In this document: positions 8,454-16,412 of the stretch, piece after piece
How the letters are laid out: the number at the start of each line of letters is the position of its first letter
Numbering within the stretch: the stretch's first letter is position 1
Assembly (NCBI RefSeq): GCF_001542415.1
Contig: NZ_LNCU01000036.1
Coordinates: 101,205 to 146,380, forward strand
DNA: 45,176 nucleotides
Source: Bradyrhizobium macuxiense
GTDB taxonomy: Bacteria > Pseudomonadota > Alphaproteobacteria > Rhizobiales > Xanthobacteraceae
Direction: 5' to 3'
Position numbers and translations under genes: made by a program
Notes under the pieces: model-generated
The model's input: only the letters and a program-made list of their open reading frames with translations
The model's database searches: none
What the model was told of the DNA's origin: nothing

Positions 8454-10583
8454 ATGTCAAACTCAAAGGATGCGGTCCGCAAAGTTCTCGATGCGGTCAA
8501 GGCCGACAGGCGCACGAGCCTCACCGCGCCCGAGGGCAAGGTGGTGTGCGACGCCTACGGCATTCCGGTGCCCAAGGAAGGCGTTGCCAAGTCCGCCGCC
8601 GATGCCGCGCGGGTCGCCTCCGACATGGGCTTCCCGGTGGTGATGAAGATCGTCTCGCCCGACATCCTCCACAAAACCGAGGCCGGCGGCGTCGTGGTCG
8701 GCGTCAAGAGCGCCGCGGAGGCCGAGAAGAGCTACGAGACCATTCTCGCCAACGCCAGGAAGTACAAGGCCGACGCCAAGATCGAAGGCATCCAGGTGCA
8801 GCAGATGCTGGGCGGCGGCACCGAGGTCATCGTCGGCTCCATCACCGACGGCTCGTTCGGCAAGCTGGTCGCATTCGGCCTCGGCGGCGTGCTGGTCGAG
8901 GTTCTGAAGGACATCACGTTCCGTCTCGCGCCCGCGACCCGGGAGGATGCGTTGTCGATGCTCGACGGCATCCAGGCGCACGAGATGCTGAAGGGCGTGC
9001 GCGGCGGCGATCCCGTCAATCGCGAGGCGCTGGCCGACGTCATCGTCAAGGTCTCGCAGCTCGTCAGCGATTTCCCCGAGATCGTCGAGCTCGACCTCAA
9101 TCCCGTGTTCGCGACCAGGAAGGATGCGATCGCGGCCGACGTCCGCATCGTCGTCGACTTCAACTACAAGCCGCGTCCGGCGCCGCGCCCGACCGAAGAG
9201 ATCATAGCTGCGATGAACCGCATCATGCAGCCGAAGGGCGTTGCGGTGATCGGCGCCTCCGCGGAGGACGGCAAGATCGGCAACTCCGTGATGAAGAACC
9301 TCGTCAACGGCGGCTACAAGGGCGAGATCTATCCGATCCACCCGAAGGCGGGCGAGATCCTCGGCTACAAGGCGTACAAGAGCGTCAAGGACGTGCCGGG
9401 CGTGATCGACACTGCTGTGTTCGCGATCCCCGCCAAATTCGTCGCCGGCGCGCTGGCCGAGTGTGGCGAGAAGAAAATCCCAGGTGCGGTGCTGATTCCG
9501 TCGGGCTTTGCCGAAGCCGGTGCGCCGGAGCTGCAGGCCGAGATCGTCGAGGTCGGCAAGAAGTACGACATCCGCCTGATGGGGCCGAACATCTACGGCT
9601 TCTACTACACGCCGGCCAATCTCTGCGCGACCTTCTGCACCGCCTATGACGTCAAGGGCCACGCGGCGCTGTCGTCGCAGTCGGGCGGCATCGGCATGGC
9701 GATCATCGGCTTCTCGCGCTCGGCGAAGATGGGCGTGTCGGCGATCGTCGGCCTCGGCAACAAGTCCGACATCGACGAGGACGATCTGCTCGCCTTCTTC
9801 GAGCAGGACCCGAACACCAATTTGATCGCGCAGCACTGCGAGGACCTGAAGGACGGCCGCGCTTTTGCGGAAGCCGCCAAGCGCGTCTCGAAGAAGAAGC
9901 CGGTCGTCGTGCTCAAGGCCGGCCGTACCTCGGCCGGTGCGAAGGCGGCCTCGTCGCACACCGGCGCGCTGGCCGGCAACGACAAGATCTACGAGGACGT
10001 GTTCAAGCAATCCGGCGTGATCCGCGCCCGCAGCTTGCGGCAGCTGCTCGAATTCGCCCGCGGTGTGCCGGTGCTGCCGACGCCGAAGGGCGAGAACGTG
10101 CTGATCATCACCGGCGCCGGCGGCTCCGGCGTGCTGCTGTCGGACTCGGTCGTCGACAACGGCCTATCGCTGATGCAGATGCCGCCGGATCTCGATGCCG
10201 CCTTCCGCAAGTTCATCCCGCCGTTCGGTGCGGCCGGCAATCCCGTTGACATCACCGGGGGCGAGCCGCCGATCACCTATGTCAACACCGTGAAGCTCGG
10301 CCTGTCGGACGAGCGCATCCACGCGCTGATCCTCGGCTACTGGCACACGATCGTCACGCCGCCGATGGTGTTCGCCCGCAACATGGTCGAGGTGAAGAAG
10401 GAGATGGAGGCCAAGGGTTTCGTGAAGCCGATCGTCGCCTCGCTCGCCGGCGACGTCGAGGTCGAGGAGGCCGCCGAATATCTCTACCAGCACGGCATCC
10501 CGGCCTATGCCTATTCGACCGAGCTTCCGGTCGAGGTGCTCGGCGCCAAGTACAAATGGGCGCGCGGCGCGGGCCTGCTCTGA
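8454..10583 (+). CDS. NDP-forming acyl-CoA synthetase (acetate-CoA ligase family), oxalate-linked
   Basis: A 709-residue single-chain ADP-forming acyl-CoA synthetase with the domains in the order ATP-grasp, CoA-binding, ligase. Residues 1 to about 235 are the ATP-grasp part: GFPVVMKIVSPDILHKTEAG, GGGTEVIVG, ELDLNPV. About 250-360 is the Rossmann CoA-binding domain (GVAVIGASAEDGKIGNSV). The rest is the succinyl-CoA-ligase-like part with SQSGGIGMAI and the phospho-His loop SSHTGALAG. The family makes an acyl-CoA from acid, CoA and ATP through a phosphohistidine. AGGAGGAAG precedes the ATG. It is divergent from gntR-oxc-frc and shares its control region, which suggests it supplies or recycles the CoA thioester for oxalate use (oxalate, formate or acetate as substrate). 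The exact acid cannot be read from sequence. Confidence 0.88.
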   Translation: MSNSKDAVRKVLDAVKADRRTSLTAPEGKVVCDAYGIPVPKEGVAKSAADAARVASDMGFPVVMKIVSPDILHKTEAGGVVVGVKSAAEAEKSYETILANARKYKADAKIEGIQVQQMLGGGTEVIVGSITDGSFGKLVAFGLGGVLVEVLKDITFRLAPATREDALSMLDGIQAHEMLKGVRGGDPVNREALADVIVKVSQLVSDFPEIVELDLNPVFATRKDAIAADVRIVVDFNYKPRPAPRPTEEIIAAMNRIMQPKGVAVIGASAEDGKIGNSVMKNLVNGGYKGEIYPIHPKAGEILGYKAYKSVKDVPGVIDTAVFAIPAKFVAGALAECGEKKIPGAVLIPSGFAEAGAPELQAEIVEVGKKYDIRLMGPNIYGFYYTPANLCATFCTAYDVKGHAALSSQSGGIGMAIIGFSRSAKMGVSAIVGLGNKSDIDEDDLLAFFEQDPNTNLIAQHCEDLKDGRAFAEAAKRVSKKKPVVVLKAGRTSAGAKAASSHTGALAGNDKIYEDVFKQSGVIRARSLRQLLEFARGVPVLPTPKGENVLIITGAGGSGVLLSDSVVDNGLSLMQMPPDLDAAFRKFIPPFGAAGNPVDITGGEPPITYVNTVKLGLSDERIHALILGYWHTIVTPPMVFARNMVEVKKEMEAKGFVKPIVASLAGDVEVEEAAEYLYQHGIPAYAYSTELPVEVLGAKYKWARGAGLL

Positions 10584-10628
10584 TCCCGTGGGTCTGCTCT
10601 GATCCCACGCTGACATGAACCAACGATG

Positions 10629-10664
10629 AATGCCGCTTCGGACAACATCCGAAGCGGCATTTTT
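10629..10664 (+). terminator. Intrinsic terminator after the acyl-CoA synthetase gene
   Basis: ATGCCGCTTCGGA (10630-10642) and TCCGAAGCGGCAT (10648-10660) form a perfect 13-bp stem around a 5-nt loop, followed by TTTT. It lies 46 bp beyond the stop codon. Confidence 0.9.
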
Positions 10665-10789
10665 CATCTGCGTCGGAACTGACTGCAATTGCAGTGAAAT
10701 CAGACCTGCTCGCGACGTTGCCGTTTTCGAACAGGAACAACTCATTCCTCCGGCTGTTGAAAGGCGTCTATCAAACTCGGAGGAGGAGA

Positions 10790-11179
10790 ATGATGACGAA
10801 GCGTTTTGTTGTTTCAATTGTCGCTGCGTCGCTGCTCGCATCAGGTTCGGCTTTTGCGCAGTCGACTACTGCAGCGGGCGCCGCGAACGGTGCGCGGGCG
10901 GGCGGCGATGTTGCGGGGCCGGTCGGCGCGATCGTCGGCGGTACCGTTGGCGCCGCGGTCGGCGCCGGGCTCGAGATTCCGAATGCCGTGATCTCGTCGA
11001 TCCCGCGCGACGAACCTTCAGTCGTGGTGCACGAACGCGTCGTGGTCGGCGAGCCGTTGCCCGACACGGTCGTGCTGCGCCCGGTGCCGCGTTACACCGA
11101 GTATCGCTATGCGGTGGTCAATGATCGCCGCGTGATCGTCGACCCGCGTACCCGCATGGTGATACGGGTCATCGAGTGA
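10790..11179 (+). CDS. Small exported DUF1236-family protein
   Basis: A 129-residue protein with a Sec signal peptide: MMTKRFVVSIVAASLLASGS followed by AFAQ, with cleavage expected after AFA. Next comes a Gly/Ala-rich stretch (about 40-65, AGPVGAIVGGTVGAAVGAGL) that could insert in or lie against a membrane. The C-terminal part, VVVGEPLPDTVVLRPVPRY followed by YAVVNDRRVIVDPRTRMVI, is characteristic of DUF1236 in Bradyrhizobium and relatives. Probably periplasmic or envelope-associated; function unknown. GGAGGAGGA lies directly before the double ATG at 10790/10793; I chose the first. It has its own upstream region after a strong terminator and its own downstream hairpin, so it is probably monocistronic. 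Confidence 0.82.
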   Translation: MMTKRFVVSIVAASLLASGSAFAQSTTAAGAANGARAGGDVAGPVGAIVGGTVGAAVGAGLEIPNAVISSIPRDEPSVVVHERVVVGEPLPDTVVLRPVPRYTEYRYAVVNDRRVIVDPRTRMVIRVIE

Positions 11180-11208
11180 TCGAGCTGGAAGCTTTCTTGA
11201 TTGCCGAC

Positions 11209-11237
11209 ATCCTCGCGGGCCAGTCGCCCGCGAGGAT
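11209..11237 (+). terminator. Hairpin after the DUF1236 gene
   Basis: ATCCTCGCGGGC (11209-11220) pairs perfectly with GCCCGCGAGGAT (11226-11237) across a 5-nt loop, 30 bp after the stop. Only a weak T-rich tail follows, so it is a probable terminator. Confidence 0.65.
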
Positions 11238-11434
11238 TCGTTGGACTTGGTGTTGTCTTGGCGGATAGCCGCAGCGCCGCCGCGGATGGCAAGGTCGATT
11301 AACGGCGCCGCTAAAATCGAAGCCCTTCTGATAATTCGGCTTTAACGGACGCACGATTAGGTGTCGGCTGACGGCAAACGTGCCGGGCGCGCGGTAGGTG
11401 CCTGACGCTGTGCGCCGAGGGAGGCGCTTCCACC

Positions 11435-11842
11435 ATGTCAGCTCAGATCGATACGGATTTCGCGAGCGAGGATCGCGCCCGGGCGGAAATCGGCGCTGCG
11501 GTCAGATATCTGCTCAAGGATGCGACAGGCCGTGCCCGGGACGAGATCGTCGAGGGGATCACCGCGCTGGTCCGCGACGTCGCGAGCGCGCCGCCTGCGC
11601 CTGAAAATCCATTGAGGCCGTCACCGATGAGCGGCGTTGCCTACAAGACCTTTCTGATCGACGCCTACCGCCGCGATACCGACCGGTGGCGTGCAACGAT
11701 CCGCCGCTCGAACGGCAAGAAGATCCGGATTGCCTTTCCGCCCGCGGTGCGCGACGAAGCCACGACGTCGGCCGACGCCATCACTGCCGAGAAAGCCATC
11801 GAGTTCGCAAAACGGGCGATCGACGCCGGCGAGGTGATTTGA
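11435..11842 (+). CDS. Hypothetical protein
   Basis: A 135-residue protein I do not recognise. The N-terminal half is helical and charged (DRARAEIGAAVRYLLKDATG, RDEIVEGITALVRDVAS). A Pro-rich linker near residues 52-62 joins it to a C-terminal part containing VAYKTFLIDAYRRDTDRWRA, then RIRRSNGKKIRIAFPPAV-like residues and an Ala-rich helix. No signal peptide or membrane segment. Codon use looks like its neighbours and the ATG at 11435 begins a hydrophilic N-terminus. A shorter product starting at the internal ATG at 11628 is possible. It precedes the NYN protein on the same strand with a 116-bp gap. Confidence 0.6.
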   Translation: MSAQIDTDFASEDRARAEIGAAVRYLLKDATGRARDEIVEGITALVRDVASAPPAPENPLRPSPMSGVAYKTFLIDAYRRDTDRWRATIRRSNGKKIRIAFPPAVRDEATTSADAITAEKAIEFAKRAIDAGEVI

Positions 11843-11958
11843 TCCGAACCGGCGGAGCTGTCAAAGGTACGGCTGTCTCTCGGAAAATTAAGGCTGGCGG
11901 CGAGCGCCCCGACATCGGTATATCCTTCCATCGCCGCATAGAGTTTGCGGGTCCAACG

Positions 11959-12744
11959 ATGGGGACAGTCATGCCTTCCGAACTCCGCTCGCCCCGTCTC
12001 GCCGTCCTGATTGACGCCGACAACGCCTCGGCAAAGATCGCCGACGGATTGTTCGAGGAGATCGCCAAGATCGGCGAGGCCAGCGTCCGCCGCATCTATG
12101 GCGACTTCTCCAATCCCCGCTCCAGGAGCTGGGCCGATATTCTGTCGAAGCACGCCATCATTCCGCAGCAGCAGTTCGCCTATACGACCGGCAAGAACGC
12201 TTCCGACATCACGCTGGTGATCGATGCGATGGACCTGCTGCATAGCGGCCGGTTCGATGGCTTCTGCCTGGTGTCGTCGGACAGCGATTTCACCCGCCTT
12301 GCCGCTCGCATCCGCGAGCATGGCGTCGATGTGTTCGGGTTCGGCGAGCAGAAGACGCCGGAGAGCTTCAGGCAGGCCTGCCGCCGATTCGTCTACACCG
12401 AGAACCTGCTTGCCGGGACGGTGAGCAACAAGGACGCTGCCGCAGGTCCGAACTCGCTTCAGCCGCCCGACGCCGCGACCCCTGTCATCAAGAAGGTCAT
12501 CACCCAGATGGAGAGCGAGGACGGCTGGGTGACCCTTGGCGAAGTCGGACGACAGCTCGCCAATCTCGCGTCCGATTTCGATCCGCGGACCTACGGGTTC
12601 CGCAAGCTGAGCGATCTCGTGCGCAAGACCAACTCGTTCGAGATCGATCAGCCCAAAGGCGGAACGACGCGCATTCGCGTCAAGCCCACGGCCGCTTCGC
12701 CTTCGCCTCCAAGGCGGCGAAGGTCCCGCAAGCCTGCGGAATGA
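11959..12744 (+). CDS. NYN-domain protein with OST-HTH/LOTUS domain
   Basis: A 261-residue cytoplasmic protein. Residues about 12-155 form a NYN (PIN-like nuclease) domain with conserved acidic residues in AVLIDADNAS, ASDITLVIDAMDLL and CLVSSDSDFTRLA, closing with GVDVFGFGEQKTPESFRQAC. These four acidic clusters are expected to hold a metal ion for RNA cleavage. Residues about 180-245 resemble an OST-HTH/LOTUS domain (VIKKVITQMESEDGWVTLGE followed by GQQL-like and YGFRKLSDLV), a putative RNA-binding winged helix. The C-terminus is a basic Pro/Arg/Lys tail. Role: probably RNA binding and cleavage; no target is suggested by context. Start at ATG 11959 or 11971; both are compatible and I chose the first. 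Confidence 0.85.
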   Translation: MGTVMPSELRSPRLAVLIDADNASAKIADGLFEEIAKIGEASVRRIYGDFSNPRSRSWADILSKHAIIPQQQFAYTTGKNASDITLVIDAMDLLHSGRFDGFCLVSSDSDFTRLAARIREHGVDVFGFGEQKTPESFRQACRRFVYTENLLAGTVSNKDAAAGPNSLQPPDAATPVIKKVITQMESEDGWVTLGEVGRQLANLASDFDPRTYGFRKLSDLVRKTNSFEIDQPKGGTTRIRVKPTAASPSPPRRRRSRKPAE

Positions 12745-12886
12745 ACGGGCAGCCCACGACTATCGGCATGGCACCGGCCCGCTTTTGACATAAGGCGGCC
12801 GTTGGCACGAAGCCCCGATCCACTACAGTGCTCCCCAACCGCGGGACGCGTGTGCGTCCGCTACAACAGGTCCAGGGGAAGCAAGC

Positions 12887-13948
12887 ATGGGTCGGAAGAT
12901 CGCGATCGTCGGAGCTGGCGCCGTCGGCGGGTATGCCGGTGCGCACATGGTGCAGGCCGGTGAGGACGTCACCTTCATCGATCCCTGGCCCGAGCATGTC
13001 GAGCACATGAGAAAGCACGGGCTGCGCGTGACCCATGCGATGGACATCGCGGAATTCTCGGTTCCGGTTCGCGCGCTCCACGTCACCGACGCGCAGCAAC
13101 TCGCCAAGGAGAAGCCGGTCGACATCGCATTCGTCTGCATGAAGTCATACGACACGGCCTGGGCCACCATGCTGATCCGGCAATATCTGGCGCCGGACGG
13201 CTATGTGGTGTCGCTGCAGAACTGCATGAACGAGGAGACCATCGCCGGCATCGTCGGCTGGGGCAAGACGCTCGGCTGCATCGCGAGCAGCATCACCGTC
13301 AATTTGCCGGAGCCCGGCCACATCCATCGCGGCGCCGGCAAGGGCGGGGCGGCGCACACGGTGTTTCGCGCCGGCGAGGTGCACGGGCGCATCACGGAGC
13401 GCGCGGAAGAAGTCCGCCGTCTGGTCGGCTATTCCGACAGCGCGAAGGTGACGAGCAATCTCTGGGGCGAGCGCTGGTCGAAGCTGGTCGCCAACGTGAT
13501 GGCCAACGGACTGTCGGCCTGCAGCGGCCTGCCGGGCGGCGAGATCCTGCAGAGCGAGCCGCTGCGCCGCTTCTCGACGCGGCTCGGCAGCGAGGCGATC
13601 CGCGTCGGCCAGGCCTACGGCTATCAGCTCGAAGAGATCCTGCATCTGCCGCCCGAGACCATCGCCCGCGCCGGCGAAGGCGACGAGGCCGCAATCCGCG
13701 CCTGCGACGAGCAGCGATTCAAGGACAGCAAGCGCACCTCATCCGCTCAGCGCCCCTCGATGGGCCAGGACATGCAGAAGGGCCGCCGCACGGAGATCGA
13801 ATTCCTCAACGGCTTCGTGGTGCGCGAGGGCGAAAAGCTCGGCCTTGCCTGCAACGCCAACGCCGCCCTGACCGACATCGTCAAGCGCGTCGAGCGTGGC
13901 GAGTTGAAGCCCGACCCGACGCACATCACCGAGCTGCGGATGAATTGA
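12887..13948 (+). CDS. Ketopantoate reductase-like (ApbA/PanE family) NADPH-dependent reductase
   Basis: A 353-residue cytoplasmic oxidoreductase. The N-terminus GRKIAIVGAGAVGGYAGAHM is a dinucleotide-binding GxGxxG loop. The C-terminal helical domain has the family motif WSKLVANVMANGLSACSG, whose Lys and Asn residues correspond to the catalytic K and N of PanE. The protein is about 50 residues longer than typical PanE, mostly at the C-terminus (residues 255-353, with a charged segment around KDSKRTSSAQRPSMGQDMQ). No pantothenate genes are nearby, so another 2-oxoacid is plausible. It lies alone on the plus strand, convergent with the ThDP decarboxylase pair. Confidence 0.82.
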   Translation: MGRKIAIVGAGAVGGYAGAHMVQAGEDVTFIDPWPEHVEHMRKHGLRVTHAMDIAEFSVPVRALHVTDAQQLAKEKPVDIAFVCMKSYDTAWATMLIRQYLAPDGYVVSLQNCMNEETIAGIVGWGKTLGCIASSITVNLPEPGHIHRGAGKGGAAHTVFRAGEVHGRITERAEEVRRLVGYSDSAKVTSNLWGERWSKLVANVMANGLSACSGLPGGEILQSEPLRRFSTRLGSEAIRVGQAYGYQLEEILHLPPETIARAGEGDEAAIRACDEQRFKDSKRTSSAQRPSMGQDMQKGRRTEIEFLNGFVVREGEKLGLACNANAALTDIVKRVERGELKPDPTHITELRMN

Positions 13949-13968
13949 GCTAAACCTTGAGTCTCCCG

Positions 13969-14056
13969 CCGTCATTGCGAGGAGCGAAGGGACGAGGCAA
14001 TCCATCTTTCCACGCGTGCGGCAGCATGGATTGCTTCGCTTCGCTCGCAATGACGG
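13969..14056. repeat. Dispersed palindromic repeat (copy 1)
   Basis: Near-palindrome of 88 bp beginning CCGTCATTGCGAGGAGCGAA and ending in its imperfect complement GCTCGCAATGACGG. A second copy with the same arms and a different centre is at 37365-37448. It sits between convergent genes and could fold into a long hairpin in either transcript. Confidence 0.8.
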
Positions 14057-14098
14057 GACGAGAATTGCGCGAAGCGCTGCGACCTGCGCCGAGGTGCA

Positions 14099-14701
14099 CT
14101 ACAACAACTGCCTTACCCCCATGCCGTGCATGAACCGCTCGCGGATCTGCACGGGATCGCGGCGCGTCGTGCCGGTGCCGGGCTTGTCGTCGATGCGGAC
14201 GCCGATCAGGGTCGGCGCTGTGGCCGTCATCGATTGCTCGATCAGCCGCTCGAAGTCGTCTTCATCCGCGGCCCAGGAGCTCTTGGCGAGGCCGCTTGCC
14301 AGTGCGACCGCGACGACATCGGTGTGACCGGCGGCCGGCGTCGGCTGGCTGCCGGTGATCTGATAGATGCCGTTGTCCATCACCACCATGGTGAGGTTCT
14401 TCGGCGCCTGCGTTGCGATCGTCGAGAGGCAGCCGAGCTGCATCAACAGCGAGCCGTCGCCTTCGAGCGCGAACACCCGCCGCTTCGGCTGCGCCAGCGC
14501 GACGCCGAGTGCTATCGGAAAGGCGAGCCCCATGCTGCCCAGCATGTAGAAATTCTGCGGGCGATGGCCGGCGGCCCAGAGGTCGAAATTGGTGTTGCCG
14601 ATGCCGCCGATCACGGCCTCGTCCTTCAGCTTGGCGATCAGGCGCTGGGTGAGATCGAAGCGGTTCATCACCTTGGTGTTGCGTGCTGGTGTTGCGGTCA
14701 T
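14099..14701 (-). CDS. ThDP-dependent 2-oxoacid decarboxylase, beta (PP-domain) subunit
   Basis: A 200-residue protein equal to the C-terminal pyrophosphate-binding domain of ThDP enzymes. The ThDP/metal motif is ALEGDGSLLMQLGCLSTIAT ending about 28 residues later in VMDNGIYQITG (GDG...N pattern). Upstream, NFYMLGSMGLAFPIALGVAL is the usual preceding strand. It closely resembles the beta subunits of sulfopyruvate and phosphonopyruvate decarboxylase-type enzymes. The ATG at 14701 is chosen; it starts 8 bp after the alpha-subunit stop. The two genes should be co-transcribed and their products should form one active site between them. The true 2-oxoacid is unknown. Confidence 0.85.
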   Translation of the reverse strand: MTATPARNTKVMNRFDLTQRLIAKLKDEAVIGGIGNTNFDLWAAGHRPQNFYMLGSMGLAFPIALGVALAQPKRRVFALEGDGSLLMQLGCLSTIATQAPKNLTMVVMDNGIYQITGSQPTPAAGHTDVVAVALASGLAKSSWAADEDDFERLIEQSMTATAPTLIGVRIDDKPGTGTTRRDPVQIRERFMHGMGVRQLL

Positions 14702-14709
14702 GGCTGATC

Positions 14710-15273
14710 TCACTTGTCGAACGTTTTGCCGCCGGTCAGAAGCGGCGAGAGGATCAGCGCCACGGGCGCCTGGGTGGTGACGGCCTGCTTGATCGAGCGG
14801 TCGGCGATGAACTCGAGCTCGTCGAGCCGCGTGACGGTGTGGTGTTCCACGGCAAGCGAATCCAGCACCGGGCGCATGGTGCGGCAGACCAACGCCTGGC
14901 CGTAGTTGAACTCGCCGAGCGTGCCGCGCTCGGAGACGAACATGATCAGCGGGATCTGGTAGGGCACCGCGAGCGAGGCCAGCACATTGGCGAGCGTGGC
15001 AAAGCCCGAGGTCTGCATCAGCACCGCGCCGCGCATCCCGGCCATCCAGGCGCCGGAGACGATGCCGACGGCCTCTTCCTCGCGCGCGGTCGGAAACGTC
15101 GTGAAATAGGGATCGGCGTGCAGATTCTTGATCAGCGTGGTCAACACCCGGTCGGGTACGTAGGGGACCAGGCGGATCTCGTTGCGCTTCAGCGTCTCGA
15201 GCACGATGCCGTGCCAGGTCGTCGCGGGCGACGCCTGCTTCTGAGCTGAGCTTTGTTCCGCTGATGCGGCCAT
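14710..15273 (-). CDS. ThDP-dependent 2-oxoacid decarboxylase, alpha (Pyr-domain) subunit
   Basis: A 187-residue protein corresponding to the N-terminal pyrimidine-binding domain. The activating Glu is in FPTAREEEAVGIVSGAWMAG, followed by AVLMQTSGFATLANVLASL and PLIMFVSERGTLGEF, all typical of sulfopyruvate/phosphonopyruvate decarboxylase alpha subunits. The start is the ATG at 15273, preceded by GAGGGAGAA; the open frame further upstream has no homology. It is the first gene of the two-gene minus-strand unit. It shares a 169-bp intergenic region with the divergent Bug/TctC gene, so the two units may be regulated together. Split subunits of this kind are known for sulfopyruvate decarboxylase (ComDE); no coenzyme M or taurine genes are seen here. 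Confidence 0.85.
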   Translation of the reverse strand: MAASAEQSSAQKQASPATTWHGIVLETLKRNEIRLVPYVPDRVLTTLIKNLHADPYFTTFPTAREEEAVGIVSGAWMAGMRGAVLMQTSGFATLANVLASLAVPYQIPLIMFVSERGTLGEFNYGQALVCRTMRPVLDSLAVEHHTVTRLDELEFIADRSIKQAVTTQAPVALILSPLLTGGKTFDK

Positions 15274-15442
15274 CCCGTTCTCCCTCGTCGCGCGACGCTT
15301 GTGGCCGCTTGCGGGTGAAAACTTGACGTGGTGCACGGGATTGTCAACATGCCCCGGCCGCAACGCGATCTGCGGATTTCGGCGATACGGCGCCGATCCG
15401 GCGTGCGATAGAAATGACAACAATAATGACGGGAGGGTGTGC

Positions 15443-16408
15443 ATGGCCGGGTGGGTCTGGCGGACGGCCGTCGCGGCAGCGGCGATGATCGCGGCCGGCA
15501 TTGCCTCGGCCCAACCGTTCCCGACCAAGGCGGTTCACATCCTCGTGCCATATCCGCCCGGCGGCGGCGTCGATGTGCTGACGCGCACGCTCGCCGATAC
15601 GGTGTCGAAGAGCTGGAGACAATCGATCGTGGTCGAGAACCGGCCCGGCGCCGGCGGGGTGATCGCCTCGCAGGCGATCGCGACGTCCGCGCCGGACGGC
15701 TACAATCTGATCATGGTGGCGAGCGGGCATGCCACCAATCCATTCCTCTATCCGAAACTGCCCTACGACACCTTCAAGGATTTTTCGCCGATCTCGCTGC
15801 TCGCATCGTCGCCGAACGTGCTGCTGGTGCGGACCGATTCACCGTTCAAATCGGTTGGCGACGTTATCGCCGCGGCGAAGGCGAAACCCGGCAGCCTGTC
15901 CTTTGCGCATGCCGGTAACGGAACTTCGACGCATCTGGCCGGCGAGCTCCTGAACAATCTGGCGAAGATCGATCTGGAGGCCATCCCCTACAAGGGCGGC
16001 GCGCCCGCGATCAACGATCTGCTCGGCGGCCAGATTCCGATGTCGTTCAATAACGGGCCGGAATCGGTCGGGCAGCTGCAGGCCGGCACGGTGCGGGCGC
16101 TTGCGGTGACGACCGCGACGCGCGCGCCGTTCCTGCCCGACGTGCCCAGCATGTCGGAAGCCGTGCCCGGCTACGACACCGAGGTGTGGTGGGGGCTGCT
16201 CGGGCCCGGCGGCATGCCGGCCGACCTGGCCGGACAGATCTCGCGTGATTTCGTTGCAGCGCTGAATACGCCGTCCGTGAAGGAACGTCTCGGCAAGCTC
16301 GGCGCGATTCCGATCGGCAGCACGCCGGACAAGTTCGATGCCAAGATCCACGCCGACTATGACAAATGGGGGCCGATCATCAAGGCCGCCGGCATGATGG
16401 CGGAGTGA
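15443..16408 (+). CDS. Tripartite tricarboxylate-type periplasmic binding protein (Bug/TctC)
   Basis: A 321-residue periplasmic solute receptor. The signal peptide covers residues 1-24, ending IAAGIASAQ. The mature part has the Bug signature FPTKAVHILVPYPPGGGVDV near its N-terminus, then VVENRPGAGGVIASQAIA and PDGYNLIMV, which form the ligand-gripping loops of the family. ATG at 15443 is preceded by GGGAGGG; an upstream in-frame extension is not homologous. Bug receptors bind carboxylates and related small acids. No TctA or TctB membrane genes are in the window, so it is an orphan receptor here. It leads a three-gene plus-strand unit (gap of 4 bp to the next gene). Confidence 0.92.
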   Translation: MAGWVWRTAVAAAAMIAAGIASAQPFPTKAVHILVPYPPGGGVDVLTRTLADTVSKSWRQSIVVENRPGAGGVIASQAIATSAPDGYNLIMVASGHATNPFLYPKLPYDTFKDFSPISLLASSPNVLLVRTDSPFKSVGDVIAAAKAKPGSLSFAHAGNGTSTHLAGELLNNLAKIDLEAIPYKGGAPAINDLLGGQIPMSFNNGPESVGQLQAGTVRALAVTTATRAPFLPDVPSMSEAVPGYDTEVWWGLLGPGGMPADLAGQISRDFVAALNTPSVKERLGKLGAIPIGSTPDKFDAKIHADYDKWGPIIKAAGMMAE

Positions 16409-16412
16409 GCCG

